From assembly GCA_947561395.2 (NCBI GenBank), contig OX387192.1, positions 12,932,221-12,996,220 on the forward strand: a stretch of 64,000 nucleotides of DNA, written 5' to 3'. Source of the stretch: Buxus sempervirens. Taxonomy: Eukaryota; Streptophyta; Magnoliopsida; Buxales; Buxaceae. Positions 1 to 10,536 of the stretch are shown here, in pieces. The notes beneath the pieces are model-generated. The model was not told the origin of the DNA and did no database searches. It saw nothing but the letters and a program-made list of their open reading frames with translations. The position numbers and the translations under genes were made by a program. How positions within the stretch are numbered: the stretch's first letter is position 1; each line of letters opens with the position of its first letter.

Positions 1-640
1 TGTATTTTAGAGGATCAAGATTTGAGATTAGCAAGACTGTATGGCTGAGCAAGTAATGCCGAAGCTTCTGAGCTGCCCAGACTAGGGCACAACACGTCTT
101 TTCAAGCAATGTGTATCTAACTTCAAAGTTGGTAAATTTCTTGCTCAGGTAGTAGATTGCTTGTTCTTTCCTTCCTTTCTCATCGTGTTATCCTAACACA
201 CATCCTACAGCCGTCTTTGAGATTGTCAGATACATGATCAAGGGTCGCCCTGGGACTGGCGGGACCAATGTGGACAGACTCATTAAGTAAGCCTTGATCT
301 TGTCAAATGCTACTTGACAGTCTTCATTCCAGATTACCAGGTTATCCTTCTTTAGCAGCTTAAATATCGGTTTGTACACGGGGGTCATCTGTGCAATGAA
401 CTGACTGATGTACTGTAGTCTGCCCAGGAAGCCTCTTACATCCTTCTCTGTTGACGGAGGAGGCATTTCCAGAGTTGCCTTTGCTTTGACGGGGTCAACT
501 TCAATTCCTCACTTGCCAACTATGAACCCGAGCAGTTTCCCTGAAGTAACTCCAAACACACACTTGTTTGGATTGAGCTTGAGCTTATGCTTTCTGAGCC
601 TATCGAACATCTTTCCAAGGTTCACCAAATGGTCCTCTTC
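1..640 (-). pseudogene. RT C-terminal edge and RNase H of element A (deleted RT)
   Basis: From about 640 leftwards on the minus strand the reading frame gives the last RT helices (LGKMFDRLRKHKLKLNP), then the RT/RNase H connection (RGFLGRLQYISQF, beginning in the stretch at 466) and RNase H. RNase H strands (IMYLTISKTAVGCVLG, then YYLSKKFTNFEVRYT) continue to position 1. A stop occurs at about 188 and another near 510. The RT catalytic core is absent because of the deletion near 640-650. The element therefore cannot encode active RT. Integrase lies outside the window, if present. Confidence 0.8.
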
Positions 641-644
641 CTTT

Positions 645-2426
645 TTTGGTGTCTAGCTCGGGCATATCCTCGTATGACCATGCAAACACGTTAGAATAAG
701 ACTTTAGAAAATCAATCATCTGTTTTCTCAATAATTGTGACAGTGTTTTACCAATCTGTAGTATCCTTGGTTGTGCTATTTCACCTATGTTAATGGATTC
801 AGTTTCCTCAATGTTTGGTTGGAGACCCTTTTCATGCCTTTCCAAAGCCAGTTTGATTTCAGGCGAAGTCTCCCATGATTCATCGTCGTCCTCATGCTTG
901 GAAGACTTACAAGGGACGATGTCTAAATCCTCTTGCTGCAATGGGCAGGTGCCCCAGTCTAATTTGTCTAGACCTTGCTCGTTTTCAGCACTGAGCATTG
1001 GCTCATGCTTCTTTTTTATTATTGCGGTTTCAGTCGGCTTTTCAATTTCTTTTTGTCCTTTTTGTTCAATTATGGCGGTCTCATTATCTATCCCGTGCCC
1101 TGGCTTTTCTGGGTGTGCATCGAGATTGATAGTAAGATTGCAAGGTTTAGATTGTTTATTTGTGTTATTTTCAGACATAGGCAAATAGTAGAAAGCATTG
1201 AGATCTTCATTGAAAATTTCAGCAGTTGCTACAACAGAAATTTCGAAAGTGGAGGAAACCTCCTTTGGGACATTTACTCTACCGGTTGCAAAGGGCACGG
1301 TGCTCCAGTTCTTCAGTGGGGATTTGTCTTCTTTGTTGATTGAGGCTATCTCTTCTGGCTCAGCTTCCCTAGCCAGGACCATGTTAGTGCTGCTATCCGA
1401 CAATATGCAGATAGGATCGTTCTCTGCACTAGTCGGCTTGTTCTGGCTTTCCTTAGATTTGGGGTCATATCCTGGTGACGACCTCCTTCTTGATCCTGAC
1501 GGGATCGGAATAGCCGTATGTATCTCTGCACCTAGTGGTAGGTAAGCAACGGTGACCAGATGTGCTAGGTCCGATCCTGGTGGCGCCGCAGCAGCAGGTG
1601 CTATGGGTGGTGCCCCTAGTCTATTGGTGAAGAGACTCTTTGGTGCCCACTTCCCATAGGTTTCGTGGTACATCTCTGCGGGAATTGGTTCAACCACATG
1701 GGGCATGCCCTAAAACATCTGTCCCAGCTCATCTCGAGTCCTGGGGTTCTCGGCTTGTGGGGGTGGAGGAGGTGGAGACCGGGGCCTTCGATTGGGCACT
1801 CCTTAGCTACCTTGGCTTTCCATCATGCAGATGTACATGACTGGACCCTCTCCTTCTTTAACGGGAATGGGTGGTGCTTCTGCTACGATCACGGGGTTGG
1901 CAGATATCCCTTCCAGGATCAGTGGTTCAGCAATCGGGTGAAAGGCAAAAATGACATGTTCTGCTGATTCTAGGGCAAATAGTGCAGGTAAGCCATCGGG
2001 TGACCAGTCTGGGGTTAGCGGGTCTACTTCCACTACATTTTCGATCATATCTAGGGGTAGCGGCTCCTCCCAGAGCACCTGAGCAAAACCTTGCAGGTAG
2101 TCCTCCTCTTGGGTAGGGGAAGGCAGAAACTCGTCACCCCAGCCTTGGGCTACAATGTTCTTTAGTGACTGGGTGGCCTCCCATTCCATGTTGGTGAAAC
2201 GGTGGTACAATTCCTCGTGCATGCATATGGGCCAGTGAGGGTCTCTCCCTTCAGTTTTGGCTCTCTTTCTTTCGGCACAATTCTCAAAGAGCCTAGCATA
2301 ATCTTTAGGCTGTGGATTAAATCCCAGTCCGAATCCGGTGGCATGCTCTAGGGTTGGATGGCTGATTTGATTCCCTGTTTGTACTTGCCTAGTCCTTCTC
2401 CAACTTTGAGACCCCAGTCTGCGCAC
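645..2426 (-). pseudogene. protease-RT linker and RT N-terminal edge of element A
   Basis: Two open stretches (2426-1803 and 1706-600) encode an acidic, low-complexity region between protease and RT, as is usual in Tat/Ogre pol. The first holds a domain with the segment PLTPDWSPDGLPAL. The second ends with LRKQMIDFLKSYSNVFAWSYEDMPELD, the conserved lead-in to Ty3 RT. Immediately afterwards the sequence jumps (near 640-650) into the far end of the RT palm/thumb in another frame, so the RT fingers and palm, including the catalytic YxDD motif, are deleted. A stop separates the two stretches around 1707-1802. Confidence 0.75.
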
Positions 2427-2639
2427 TCAACGGTGCCAAACATATTGCTCCTTTTCTTCCTTGGCACTTGCTGCCTCCTTTCAGACTTTGGGATATGATT
2501 CACTTGCACCATTTCCACAGCCTAGAAGTTCAGTAGGTAGGCAGCTCGTAGTCGACGTAAGGCACTCCGACCCTTTCGAACTCTCGGTGATCTTCAGCGT
2601 GCACCGTGATGAGTTCGTTGCCCTAGATAAATTGGACAA

Positions 2640-3090
2640 TTCAGTGTAGTGAAGATGGTATTGCCCTGGTGTGATGCAACCATGGTCACCCGATCAACAG
2701 ATTAAAGGAAGCGTTGATATCCATGAGTTCAAAGGCCACGGTAAAAGGCCTTTATGCAATTATAATCACCAAGGTGACCTCTCCCAAGGATTCCCTTCTT
2801 GCATTGTCAAACCCCCTGACGTTGTGTGCACTTGGCTTGATCAGAGAGGGGTTGAGTTACAAACTATGGAATGTCCTCATCGGGCATATGTTCAGCGCTG
2901 ACCCATTGTCAATCATTGCCCGCTTCACTATCAAGTCGAAGCACTTCACAATGATGTATAGCGGTTCTGTGTGATGACACCCGTCAGGTGGCAAATCCGT
3001 TTTAGAAAAAGAGATAGCCTTGGGTGCCATGATCACAGACACAATTGCTTCTAGTTGTTCTGGGCTTATGCTCTCTGGCACATGAGCGTC
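2640..3090 (-). pseudogene. aspartic protease of element A
   Basis: Retropepsin-like domain that would cleave the Gag-Pol polyprotein. The catalytic motif appears as IDNGSALN near 2908, the DNGS variant common in Tat/Ogre protease, preceded by hydrophobic strands (KCFDLIVKRAM). After a frame break the other half is legible near 2660-2780 as a hydrophobic stretch resembling the C-terminal protease signature ending in LLIG and PWLHH. At least two stops fall inside. No intact reading frame remains. Confidence 0.75.
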
Positions 3091-3091
3091 A

Positions 3092-5253
3092 TTAATTAAT
3101 GGCCTTCATCAGTGCTGTCATGTGCTTCTCTGAGTCGATTAAGATGCGCATGATAGAGATCTGGGCTAGTACTTTGTTCAACTGTTGGAGGAGATCGTAT
3201 TCCGGCGTGTAGACGCTGTGGTGTAGATTCGTGACCTCCCCCTCTGTGGCCTTTCCCTTCTTCTTGTGGGTCTGCGGCAATTCAGTAGCCGTTTCCTTCC
3301 TTTTTTCCTTTCTTTTCTTTTCTTCTTCAGTCTCTCCCTTTGGTGCAGGTGGAGGGTCAGTGTTTATGTATCGGCCTGATCGGGTGATCTGGTCGATTTC
3401 TGCTTTTGTGGGGGTAGTTGTGGATTGATGGTAGAAGGGTTGAGCTGAGTAAGGCGGGGGGACGGCAGTGCAGGATGGCAGTTCCAGGTGGAGTTGCGAG
3501 AGGTTAAGGATAGGCGGCTTAAATGAAAGGGCGGTGAGGTCGTGGGGAGGGGAGTCTATTAGGTCAAAGATGTTGAGGGTGGATGGGTCTGGGATAGGCG
3601 AAGGGTAGAAGAACTCTGATTCTTCGAGTGGGTGGAAGTGTATTAGAGGGAAGTCTGAGGGGGTGCCTTTGTCATCTTCTCCAATGACGTTCACAGCGTG
3701 CTGCCCTATTTTACCTTGAGGGTGTACCATCAACATTTGCCTTGGTCGCCCAATCAGCACCGATGGATCAAAGTCCCTAGTGCTTTGGTCACAACTTACT
3801 TGGTTTGCCGACTTACTGGTGGAAGCCTTCGAGTGATCCGGGAGGGGGTTGGTGGAGACACCTGCCGCGGGGGTTTGAGATGGCGGTGTTGGGGGATCGA
3901 CCGTGATGCACTTGCTGTCAAACAAGTCATGGATATAATGCCTAAGGTCCCAGCACCGATTAGTGTGATGCCCTGGAGCACCGGAATGGTATTCGCAGTG
4001 TTCTGCGGCATTGTAGCTCCTTGCGTTGACTAGTCGGGGGTTCGAGGGCTTGATCTGCACGTACCCCTTCTTTAGCAGTATTGGCAGTAACTCTGCTGGT
4101 GCGTAAGGTAGGGGAGTGAGCACCCTTCTCATCCTAGCTTCCATTTCTTCTTTAGTTCTCCTTACCCCTTGGTAAGCTGCCTGCCCTAATCCTTGTGGCG
4201 CCACTGTTTCTGGCCTCTAGGAGAAGTGGTACGGTTGAGCCGGCTGTTAATAGTTAACAGCCCGTGGTTCCTGCCTTCTGGGCTCCTGCCTTCTGGGCTC
4301 CTGCCCCTGATTTCTGCTGGCCTGCCCAGTCACTGGCCTCCTTGGCACGGAACTCTACCCACTGCCATCAATCTTGCCCGCTCTTACAACGTCCTCAATC
4401 TAATCTGGGGTTAGGATCAAATCATTGAAATTGGGCGTACTTTGCCCTAGTAGCAAAGTGAAGAAGGGCTGCCCCAGTGAGGCAATGAACAGAGATGTCA
4501 TCTCCTGTTCTAGCAGTGGCGGTTGCACCAGGGTTGCCAATTCCTTCCACCGTTTGGCGTACTCCCACACTGATTCTTAGCTCTTCTTGGCCAGCATCTG
4601 TAATTCTACCCTTGTCTGAACTATCTAACTGTTCAGCCGGTACTGCTGGATGAACACCACTGCCAGATCGTTCCATGTCTTGATTTTGGTTTTATCCAGA
4701 CTCAAAAACCAAGAGTAAGCCGCACTAGTGAGTGATTTTTGGAAGAATTGCACCATGATTCGTTCCTCCTTGGCATACTGGCACATGTCACAAAAATATG
4801 ATCTTAGATGGTTTAGCAGGCAACCCGTGCTGTCAAACTGGTGCAGCTCTGGGCACTTGAACTTGGCCGGGAGCTGGATGTCAGAGAAGAAGTAGAGCCT
4901 TTCTAGAGTAGCCTCACTCTGCATTGTGCTGGGCTGGGCTGCAGTTGCTTGAGTAGATCTTCTCGCATGGCGGCCATCTCTACCTTGCTCTCTACCTTTA
5001 TTGCTGCCTTGATTGCTGCTACTCTCTCTTCAAACTGACCCTCTTGGGTCTTGTACCAGTCCTTATCGTCCTACCCCAGTTGGACAGGCACGAACTGATC
5101 CTGCTGCGGGGGGTGGATTGGTACTGCTGTGGGGAGTGGGACTGCCTGCGGCAGTTGTGGCGGCGCCACTGGCGGAGGGTGCACAAGGTATGGTGGTGGT
5201 GCCACCTCCACTTGAGGCAAGAACAGCAGCTGCTGCTGTTGAGCGACCGGCAT
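3092..5253 (-). pseudogene. gag: gag of element A (broken)
   Basis: Retroviral-type Gag, the structural protein of the particle. The start is taken at 5253 (MPVAQQQQ), followed by a Gln/Pro-rich N-terminus. A TAG at 5071-5073 interrupts the frame where the second gag copy of the window (element B) has a Gln codon. The retrotransposon gag domain spans about 4430-4924 (motifs FFQKSLTSAAYSWF and FIQQYRL) and is split over two frames by a frameshift near 4625-4676. The C-terminal part, from 4204, has the CEYHSGAPGHHTNRCW zinc-binding-like motif, then a long Pro/Ser-rich tail ending in a Lys/Glu-rich stretch. Several frame breaks make it a pseudogene. Collinear with the gag at 30888-32536. Confidence 0.85.
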
Positions 5254-6760
5254 TGTGATGTGGGAAATTATTTAACACATCTTCTTAGTCATATTTTGTG
5301 ATTTTAGAGTATTTTGTAGGTTTATTAGGACATTAAATTAGAATTTTGTGTGTCTTTTACATTTATTTAATTTCTGGGAATTCTTGGTATTTTACAGGTC
5401 TTTAACTAATGATTCAAGCTAAATTTGGGCTGAGGAAAAAGGGTAAATTTGAGCTAGTGCCATGAGTAAAAACTCAGCTGGGTTGACCCAATAAACATAG
5501 AGTACTGCTCAGTGTTTGGGCTATAACTGGAGTTACAGACTTGAGTGCCGAAAATTAGCAAGAACAGAGAGGTCCGAATTTGTCCAGAAAATAGTTGCGA
5601 CCTAGACCCGTTTTGCTATTTGACCCACTTCTGGAGTTGTAGAGCTCGAAAAATTGCAAGTTTATGTGCTTTGGAAAGTTAAGAAGTTTTCCTAAAACTT
5701 TCATGAAGGGCCCTAATTCAATTGAGCTTGTTTATATGCTCTAAATTCAGTTACAAACTGCATGAAGAAACTTGCTAATTTAGTGGATCTCAAAAATAGA
5801 AAGTGCATTGATTTGAGGATTTGGCCTTATGGAAAGAAGTGAAAAGGAGGGAGGCACGTTTTTGGCAGGGGAGATTGGACTTTGGAGAAGAGGAGACTGG
5901 AGCACAAGGATTCTAGAGAGGAGGAAGAAGAAGGACGATTTCTGCAGCAAGGATCGGCTTCTACAGACAAGAGTTCTTCATATCTTTCTTATTTCTCTCT
6001 TTTATTGTTTGATATTTGGATTGTAGAACTTTGAAGTTGGATTCGTGTTTTAATGGTTATTGAATTATTTTGTTAGACATGAGTGGCTAGTTTTCTTATT
6101 CTAGGGTTTGGATGTAATCATTGGATTTCGAATTTGAACTTGCATATGAAATTGTGATACATTCTTTGTTAATTAATTTGATGGATTCGGATTTTATTCT
6201 TGCAATTAATTGGCCATTACTTGCATTTCTAAGATGTTGAATGATGGAGTGAAAGTGGAAATTCAACATTAGTTGGTGAATTCATCAAACCTGGGTAGTG
6301 TAGTTTAGAAATAATCACACACTCTTGTGACTCTCATTTAAGATTTCCTCTGATCTTAATAAACTTATTTTAACTCCTGTGATCACGAAAGTAGACGTAG
6401 GATTAATATAGATATGGTTGTTATACCTTGAAAGAGGATAGCACATGCACATGGGAATTCGGTCATTTTAATTAACAAGGAATGGATGCAATCAATCATA
6501 TGTAAATTCATTGAAAGAATCCAATTGATGAAACCCAAATCCTAGAACTCGTTCATATTTGATTTATCACTTTTGAATTTAGTAATTCATTTTTGTTTAA
6601 CATTTAGGTAGTTTGTCACTTAAATTTGGAGTTGTCTAAATAATATAGGAAATTTGATTAATTGGTATTTGAATCTCCTCCTTGTGGATACGATACCTTG
6701 TTTGCCCTATTCTACTTGTCACGACCCATATACTTGTGGTAGTGTCCAAATTGGCAATCA
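5254..6760 (+). repeat. 5' LTR of the Athila-type element
   Basis: About 1.5 kb of non-coding AT-rich sequence from TGTGATGTGG to the CA at 6759-6760, six bases before the PBS. The length fits Athila LTRs. No second copy is present, so the 5' boundary rests on the TG start and on its abrupt junction with the gag start codon of element A. The 3' boundary rests on the PBS. The short open stretch at 5829-6026 has no recognisable product. Confidence 0.7.
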
Positions 6761-6766
6761 AGTTTT

Positions 6767-6786
6767 TGGTGCCGTTGCCGGGGAGG
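6767..6786 (+). other. primer-binding site, tRNA-Asp type (Athila)
   Basis: TGGTGCCGTTGCCGGGGAGG closely matches the Athila PBS, which is complementary to the 3' end of plant tRNA-Asp (TGGCGCCGTTGCC form, recalled from family knowledge). One C-to-T change is visible at the fourth position. It primes minus-strand DNA synthesis and fixes the LTR end just upstream. Confidence 0.8.
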
Positions 6787-7518
6787 AGTGCATTAAATAT
6801 CAATAAAAAATTTTCTTGCATTACTTTAGATTTTACTGTTAGGTTTTGCTATTTTGCTATTGTGATTGGTTTTGTTTAGTGCTTTGAGCTTTTGTGTTTT
6901 GTGTTGTTTTTCTATGTAATAATTGAATGTTTTGTAGGTCTATAGGAGTTTAATTAGTATAGTAGAAGTTTTTGTGATCAATTCTATCTTTCAAAAGTTG
7001 ATTTGTGATTCAAGGGCAATTTGGTCATTTTGTCCAATTTTATCAAATTTGCTCGGAATTGGCTGAAAATTGGTGGGTTGCTTGGAAACGGCGTGGGGAA
7101 CAAAACCCACAGGTATGCTGTGACATGCGCAGTTTTTCGGCCAAATTCCTTCATCTAGGCCCTCAAATTAACAAAATTGCTATTTTAGGAAAGAATTGAT
7201 TGCTTTCGTTTAGGGGTTAGGAAAATTCATTTTGAGCTGGATTTTTGCCAGTATTCTTAATTTGATTTAAATTTTTCGAAATTGAAGTTATCTCAAATCT
7301 TTCCATTTTTTGAAAAAATTATTTTTCTTTCTTTCTTTCTATTTGTAGGTCTTTTTGTTTCTTAATATATTGTGTTTCTACCTTCATTGTCTTACTTATA
7401 TTAGTGTATACCACGTAACAGGGAACTAATTGAGCTTTTTGATCTAGAAATTGAGAGAACCTTTCATACATTAAGGAGAATACAAAGGTTGGAGCTAGAA
7501 CAAGAACAAGACGTAGTC
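6787..7518 (+). other. Athila leader (5' UTR)
   Basis: Non-coding leader between the PBS and the first gag ATG. It is AT-rich with oligo-T tracts (for example around 7310-7340) and has no convincing ORF. The end is set by ATG at 7519 in the gag frame. Confidence 0.55.
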
Positions 7519-9170
7519 ATGGCAGAGGATCAGACTTAGAGACTATTACGTGACTATGCCATGCCTAATGTCAATGGAGCTCAAACCAACATAGTGAGAC
7601 CTACAGTCAATGCAAATAACTTTGAGATTAAGCCTGGTCTCATTCATATGGTGTAGCAAGAATAGTTTGGAGGAGGACATATAGAGGATCCAAATGCACA
7701 CCTTGCTAATTTCTTAGAAATCTGTGATACCATCAAGATGAATGGAGTTAGTGACAATGCTATTCGGCTTAGACTTTTTCCATTTTCTCTAAGAGACAAA
7801 GCCAAGGTTTGGTTGAATTCCAAAGCACCTAACTCTTTCACCACTTGGAATGCATTGTCACAAGCTTTTCTGAGTAAGTATTTTCCCCCAGGTAAGACTG
7901 CTAAACTCAGAAATGATATTACTAGTTTTGTTCAATTTGATGGTGAATCTTTGTATGAAGCTTGGGAAAGATTTAAGGATTTGCAGAGGAAATGTCCACA
8001 TCATGGTCTTCCTGATTGGCTGATTGTACGGACTTTTTACAATGGATTAATACATTCAGTTAGGATTACCATAGATGCAGCTACAGGTGGTACTTTAATG
8101 GGTAAGTCAACAGAAGATGCATATGAGTTGTTAGAAGAGATGGCTTCTAATAATTACAAATGGTCTAATGAAAGAGGTATGCCTAAGAAAGTTCCAGGTA
8201 TGCATGATGTAGATGGCATGAACATGTTAAATGCTAAGGTTGACTCTTTGGCAAAGATTTTTGGTAAATTGGGTAATTTGAATGCTGTTTCTAGTCTTGT
8301 ATTGAGTTGTGATTGGTGTGGAGGAGCTCACATGAATTCTGATTGTATGTAGGTAGAGCAAGCTCAATTTGTTTCTAATTTTAACAGGCAGCAGCAACAG
8401 AACAATCCTTATTCCAACACATACAACCCAGGATGGAGGAATCATCCAAATTTCTCATGGAAGGATCAAGGTAACCAAGGTAGTAGTTCTAGACCATTCA
8501 ATCCTCCTAGTTTCCAACAAAGACCATCTCAACCAGAAAGTAAGCAATCTTGGGAGATAGCTATTGAGAAGTTATCCAATGTCACTTCAGAGAGGTTTGA
8601 GAAGATGAAAGCAAAAGTTGACCAGTTAGCTAGTTCCAACAGAAATGTGGAGATGCAATTGGGGCAGTTAACCAATTCCATAAATTCTAGAGGACAGGGC
8701 AGTTTGCCTAGTAAGACAGAGGTTAATCCCAAAGAGCATTGCAAGGCAGTCAATTTGAGAAGTGGTAAGCAACTTAGTCAGGTAAGTGGTGAGACTGTGG
8801 TTGGGGATAAAGCAGATCAGGAAGAGATGAATGACAAGGCCAGTGAAGAGGTTGAGGATCCAGCTAAGACACCATCCCCATTACCACCTGTTGAACTGTA
8901 TGTTCCTCCCATTCCTTTTCCTCAAAGACTTAGGCAGAATAAAATTGATCAATAGTTTGAAAAATTTTTGAAAGTGTTTAGGCAACTTCACATTAATATT
9001 CCTTTTGCAGATGCCTTAGCACAGATTCCTGCTTATACGAAGTTCTTGAAGGATATCATGTCCAAGAAGAGAAAATTGGAAGATTTTGAGACCATTGCCT
9101 TGACAGAGGAATGTAGTGCTATTATCCAGAATAAACTTCCACCAAAGCTAAGAGATCCAGGGAGTTTTTT
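7519..9170 (+). pseudogene. gag: gag of the Athila-type element
   Basis: Gag polyprotein region, read from ATG 7519 (MAEDQT). The gag domain is clear at about 7740-8160 (RLFPFSLRDKAKVWL, FLSKYFPP, ESLYEAWERFKDLQRKCP, LIVRTFYNGL). A CDWCGGAHMNSDC zinc-knuckle-like motif follows near 8310-8345, then a Gln/Asn-rich linker (8360-8560), a coiled-coil-like region (8560-8690) and a basic/acidic C-terminal region. In-frame TAG stops are at 7537, 7654, 7663, 8350 and 8953, each in a context where Gln is usual. A frameshift occurs in the T-run at about 9165-9173, so gag and protease are in different frames. Confidence 0.88.
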
Positions 9171-9560
9171 TTTATCCCTTGTACTATTGGTGATGTTAAT
9201 TTTTCTAGAGCTTTATGTGATTTAGGTGCTAGTGTTTCACTAATGCCTTTATCGGTTTCCAGGAAGCTTGGATTATAGGAGTTGAAGCCTACTACCATAT
9301 CCTTGCAATTGGTTGATCAATCGGTGAAATATCCTTTGGGAGTTCTAGAGAATGTGTTGATCAAGGTAAAAAAGTTTATTATCCCTGTTGATTTTGTTGT
9401 TTTAGAGATGGAAGAAGACGCAGAGATCCCTATCATATTGGGTAGGCCTTTTTTGGCCACAGCTGAAGCAATCATAGATGTAAAAAATGGTAGGTTGACC
9501 TTGAAGGTTGGTGAAGAAGAGGTAGAATTTAATTTATTTGAATATGCTAAATACCCTTCT
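9171..9560 (+). pseudogene. aspartic protease of the Athila-type element
   Basis: Retropepsin domain: CDLGASVSLMPLS near 9220-9255 carries the catalytic DLGAS form seen in Athila/Ty3 proteases, followed after a TAG at 9276-9278 by a strand region and the closing IPIILGRPFLATAEAIIDV motif near 9430-9482. The frame then stays open to 10370 as one 362-residue stretch from 9282, joining protease to the RT start. Confidence 0.8.
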
Positions 9561-10353
9561 TTTATTGATCATGTTTTTAGAGTTGATGTGGTAGACGAGT
9601 CAATCAGAGAGGTTTTTAGGGCTGAAAATATTAAAGAACCTCTTGAGAATTGTTTAGTGAGTGCAGGGATAAGTAAAGATGATGATGTGGAGGTGTTAGA
9701 AGTAGCATGTGCTTTAGAGGCTACAGGTCCTTTGCTGAAGCGAAGAGGTATTCATTTTGAGGACTTAGGCAAAGGTAAGACAATTCCTCCTCCTTCTAAT
9801 GTGCAAGCACCAGTTATGGAGTTGAAACAATTACCCTCACATCTAAGGTATGCTTTTTTAGGTGAGAATGATACTTTGCCTGTGATTGTGAGTGATTCTT
9901 TATCTGATGTTCAACTTGATAAATTGCTGCTTGTTTTGAGATTGAGAAAGAAAGCCATAGGTTGGACCATATCAGGCCTTAAAGGAATTAGCCCTTCATG
10001 GTGTATGCATAGGATTCTAATGGAGGATAACCATAAACCTGTTGTTGAAAATCAGAGAAAGTTGAATCCTAACATGAAAGAAGTAGTGAGGGCTGAAGTT
10101 CTGAAATGGTTAGATGCAGGGATAATTTATCCTATATCTGATAGTTCATGGATTAGTCCAGTGCATGTAGTACCTAGAAAGGGTGGGATGACTGTGGTGC
10201 ATAATGAAAATAATGAATTAATTCCCACTAGGACAGTAACTGGATGGAGAGTTTGCATAGATTATAGGAAACTTAATAGTGCTACCCGTAAGGATCATTT
10301 TCCTTTACCTTTTCTTGATCAAGTACTTGAGAGGCTTGCTGGGTATGACTATT
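9560..10353 (+). pseudogene. RT N-terminal half of the Athila-type element
   Basis: RT lead-in (KAIGWTISGLKGISPSWC near 9955-9995; HRILMEDNHKPV) and RT motif 1 to 3 region (EVLKWLDAGIIYPISDSSWISPVHVVPRKGG, then WRVCIDYRKLN near 10245-10275, LPFLDQVLERLAGYDY) are legible without a stop. It is cut at 10353 by LINE-A. The RT resumes at 17036 on the other side of the LINE, after the 16-bp duplicated target, with the frame preserved across the empty site. Confidence 0.9.
10338..10353. repeat. LINE-A target-site duplication, left copy
   Basis: 16-bp direct repeat GCTGGGTATGACTATT, identical to 17036-17051. The length is typical of L1 target-primed integration. The final TT merges with the poly(T) run, so the exact inner edge is ambiguous by a base or two. 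Confidence 0.9.
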
Positions 10354-10536
10354 TTTTTTTTGGAAGGTAAGTCCAAAAGATTATATTAAAAAGTAGAAAT
10401 ATGTACAATAAGGATCCAAAAACGACGGGGAAGACCCCACCATGCCACTACCGGCATACCAACATGACCAAGACATCAAGATAGAATGACGTCCACTAGA
10501 GACCCCACATAAATCATACAGGATGGAACAACCTCT

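Larger units (their letters stand above)
1..5253 (-). mobile_element. Ty3 retrotransposon element A, Tat/Ogre-like, gag-pol part
   Basis: Minus-strand degenerate gag-protease-RNase H region of a Ty3 LTR retrotransposon. Order on the minus strand is gag (5253 to about 3092), protease (about 3090-2640), a long linker (2426 to about 645), then a truncated RT and RNase H running off the left edge. The gag carries the Cys-His motif CEYHSGAPGH and the protease has IDNGSALN, forms typical of the Tat/Ogre lineage. The matching leader, PBS and 5' LTR lie at 24961-42789, displaced by an Athila insertion starting at 5254. The 3' LTR must lie left of the window. Assignment to Tat/Ogre is inferred from protein motifs and the tRNA-Arg-like PBS, not from a phylogeny. 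Confidence 0.85.

Noticed and set aside
5829-6026. 65-codon ORF in the Athila LTR
   Set aside because: No similarity to known proteins and placed within an LTR; chance ORF.
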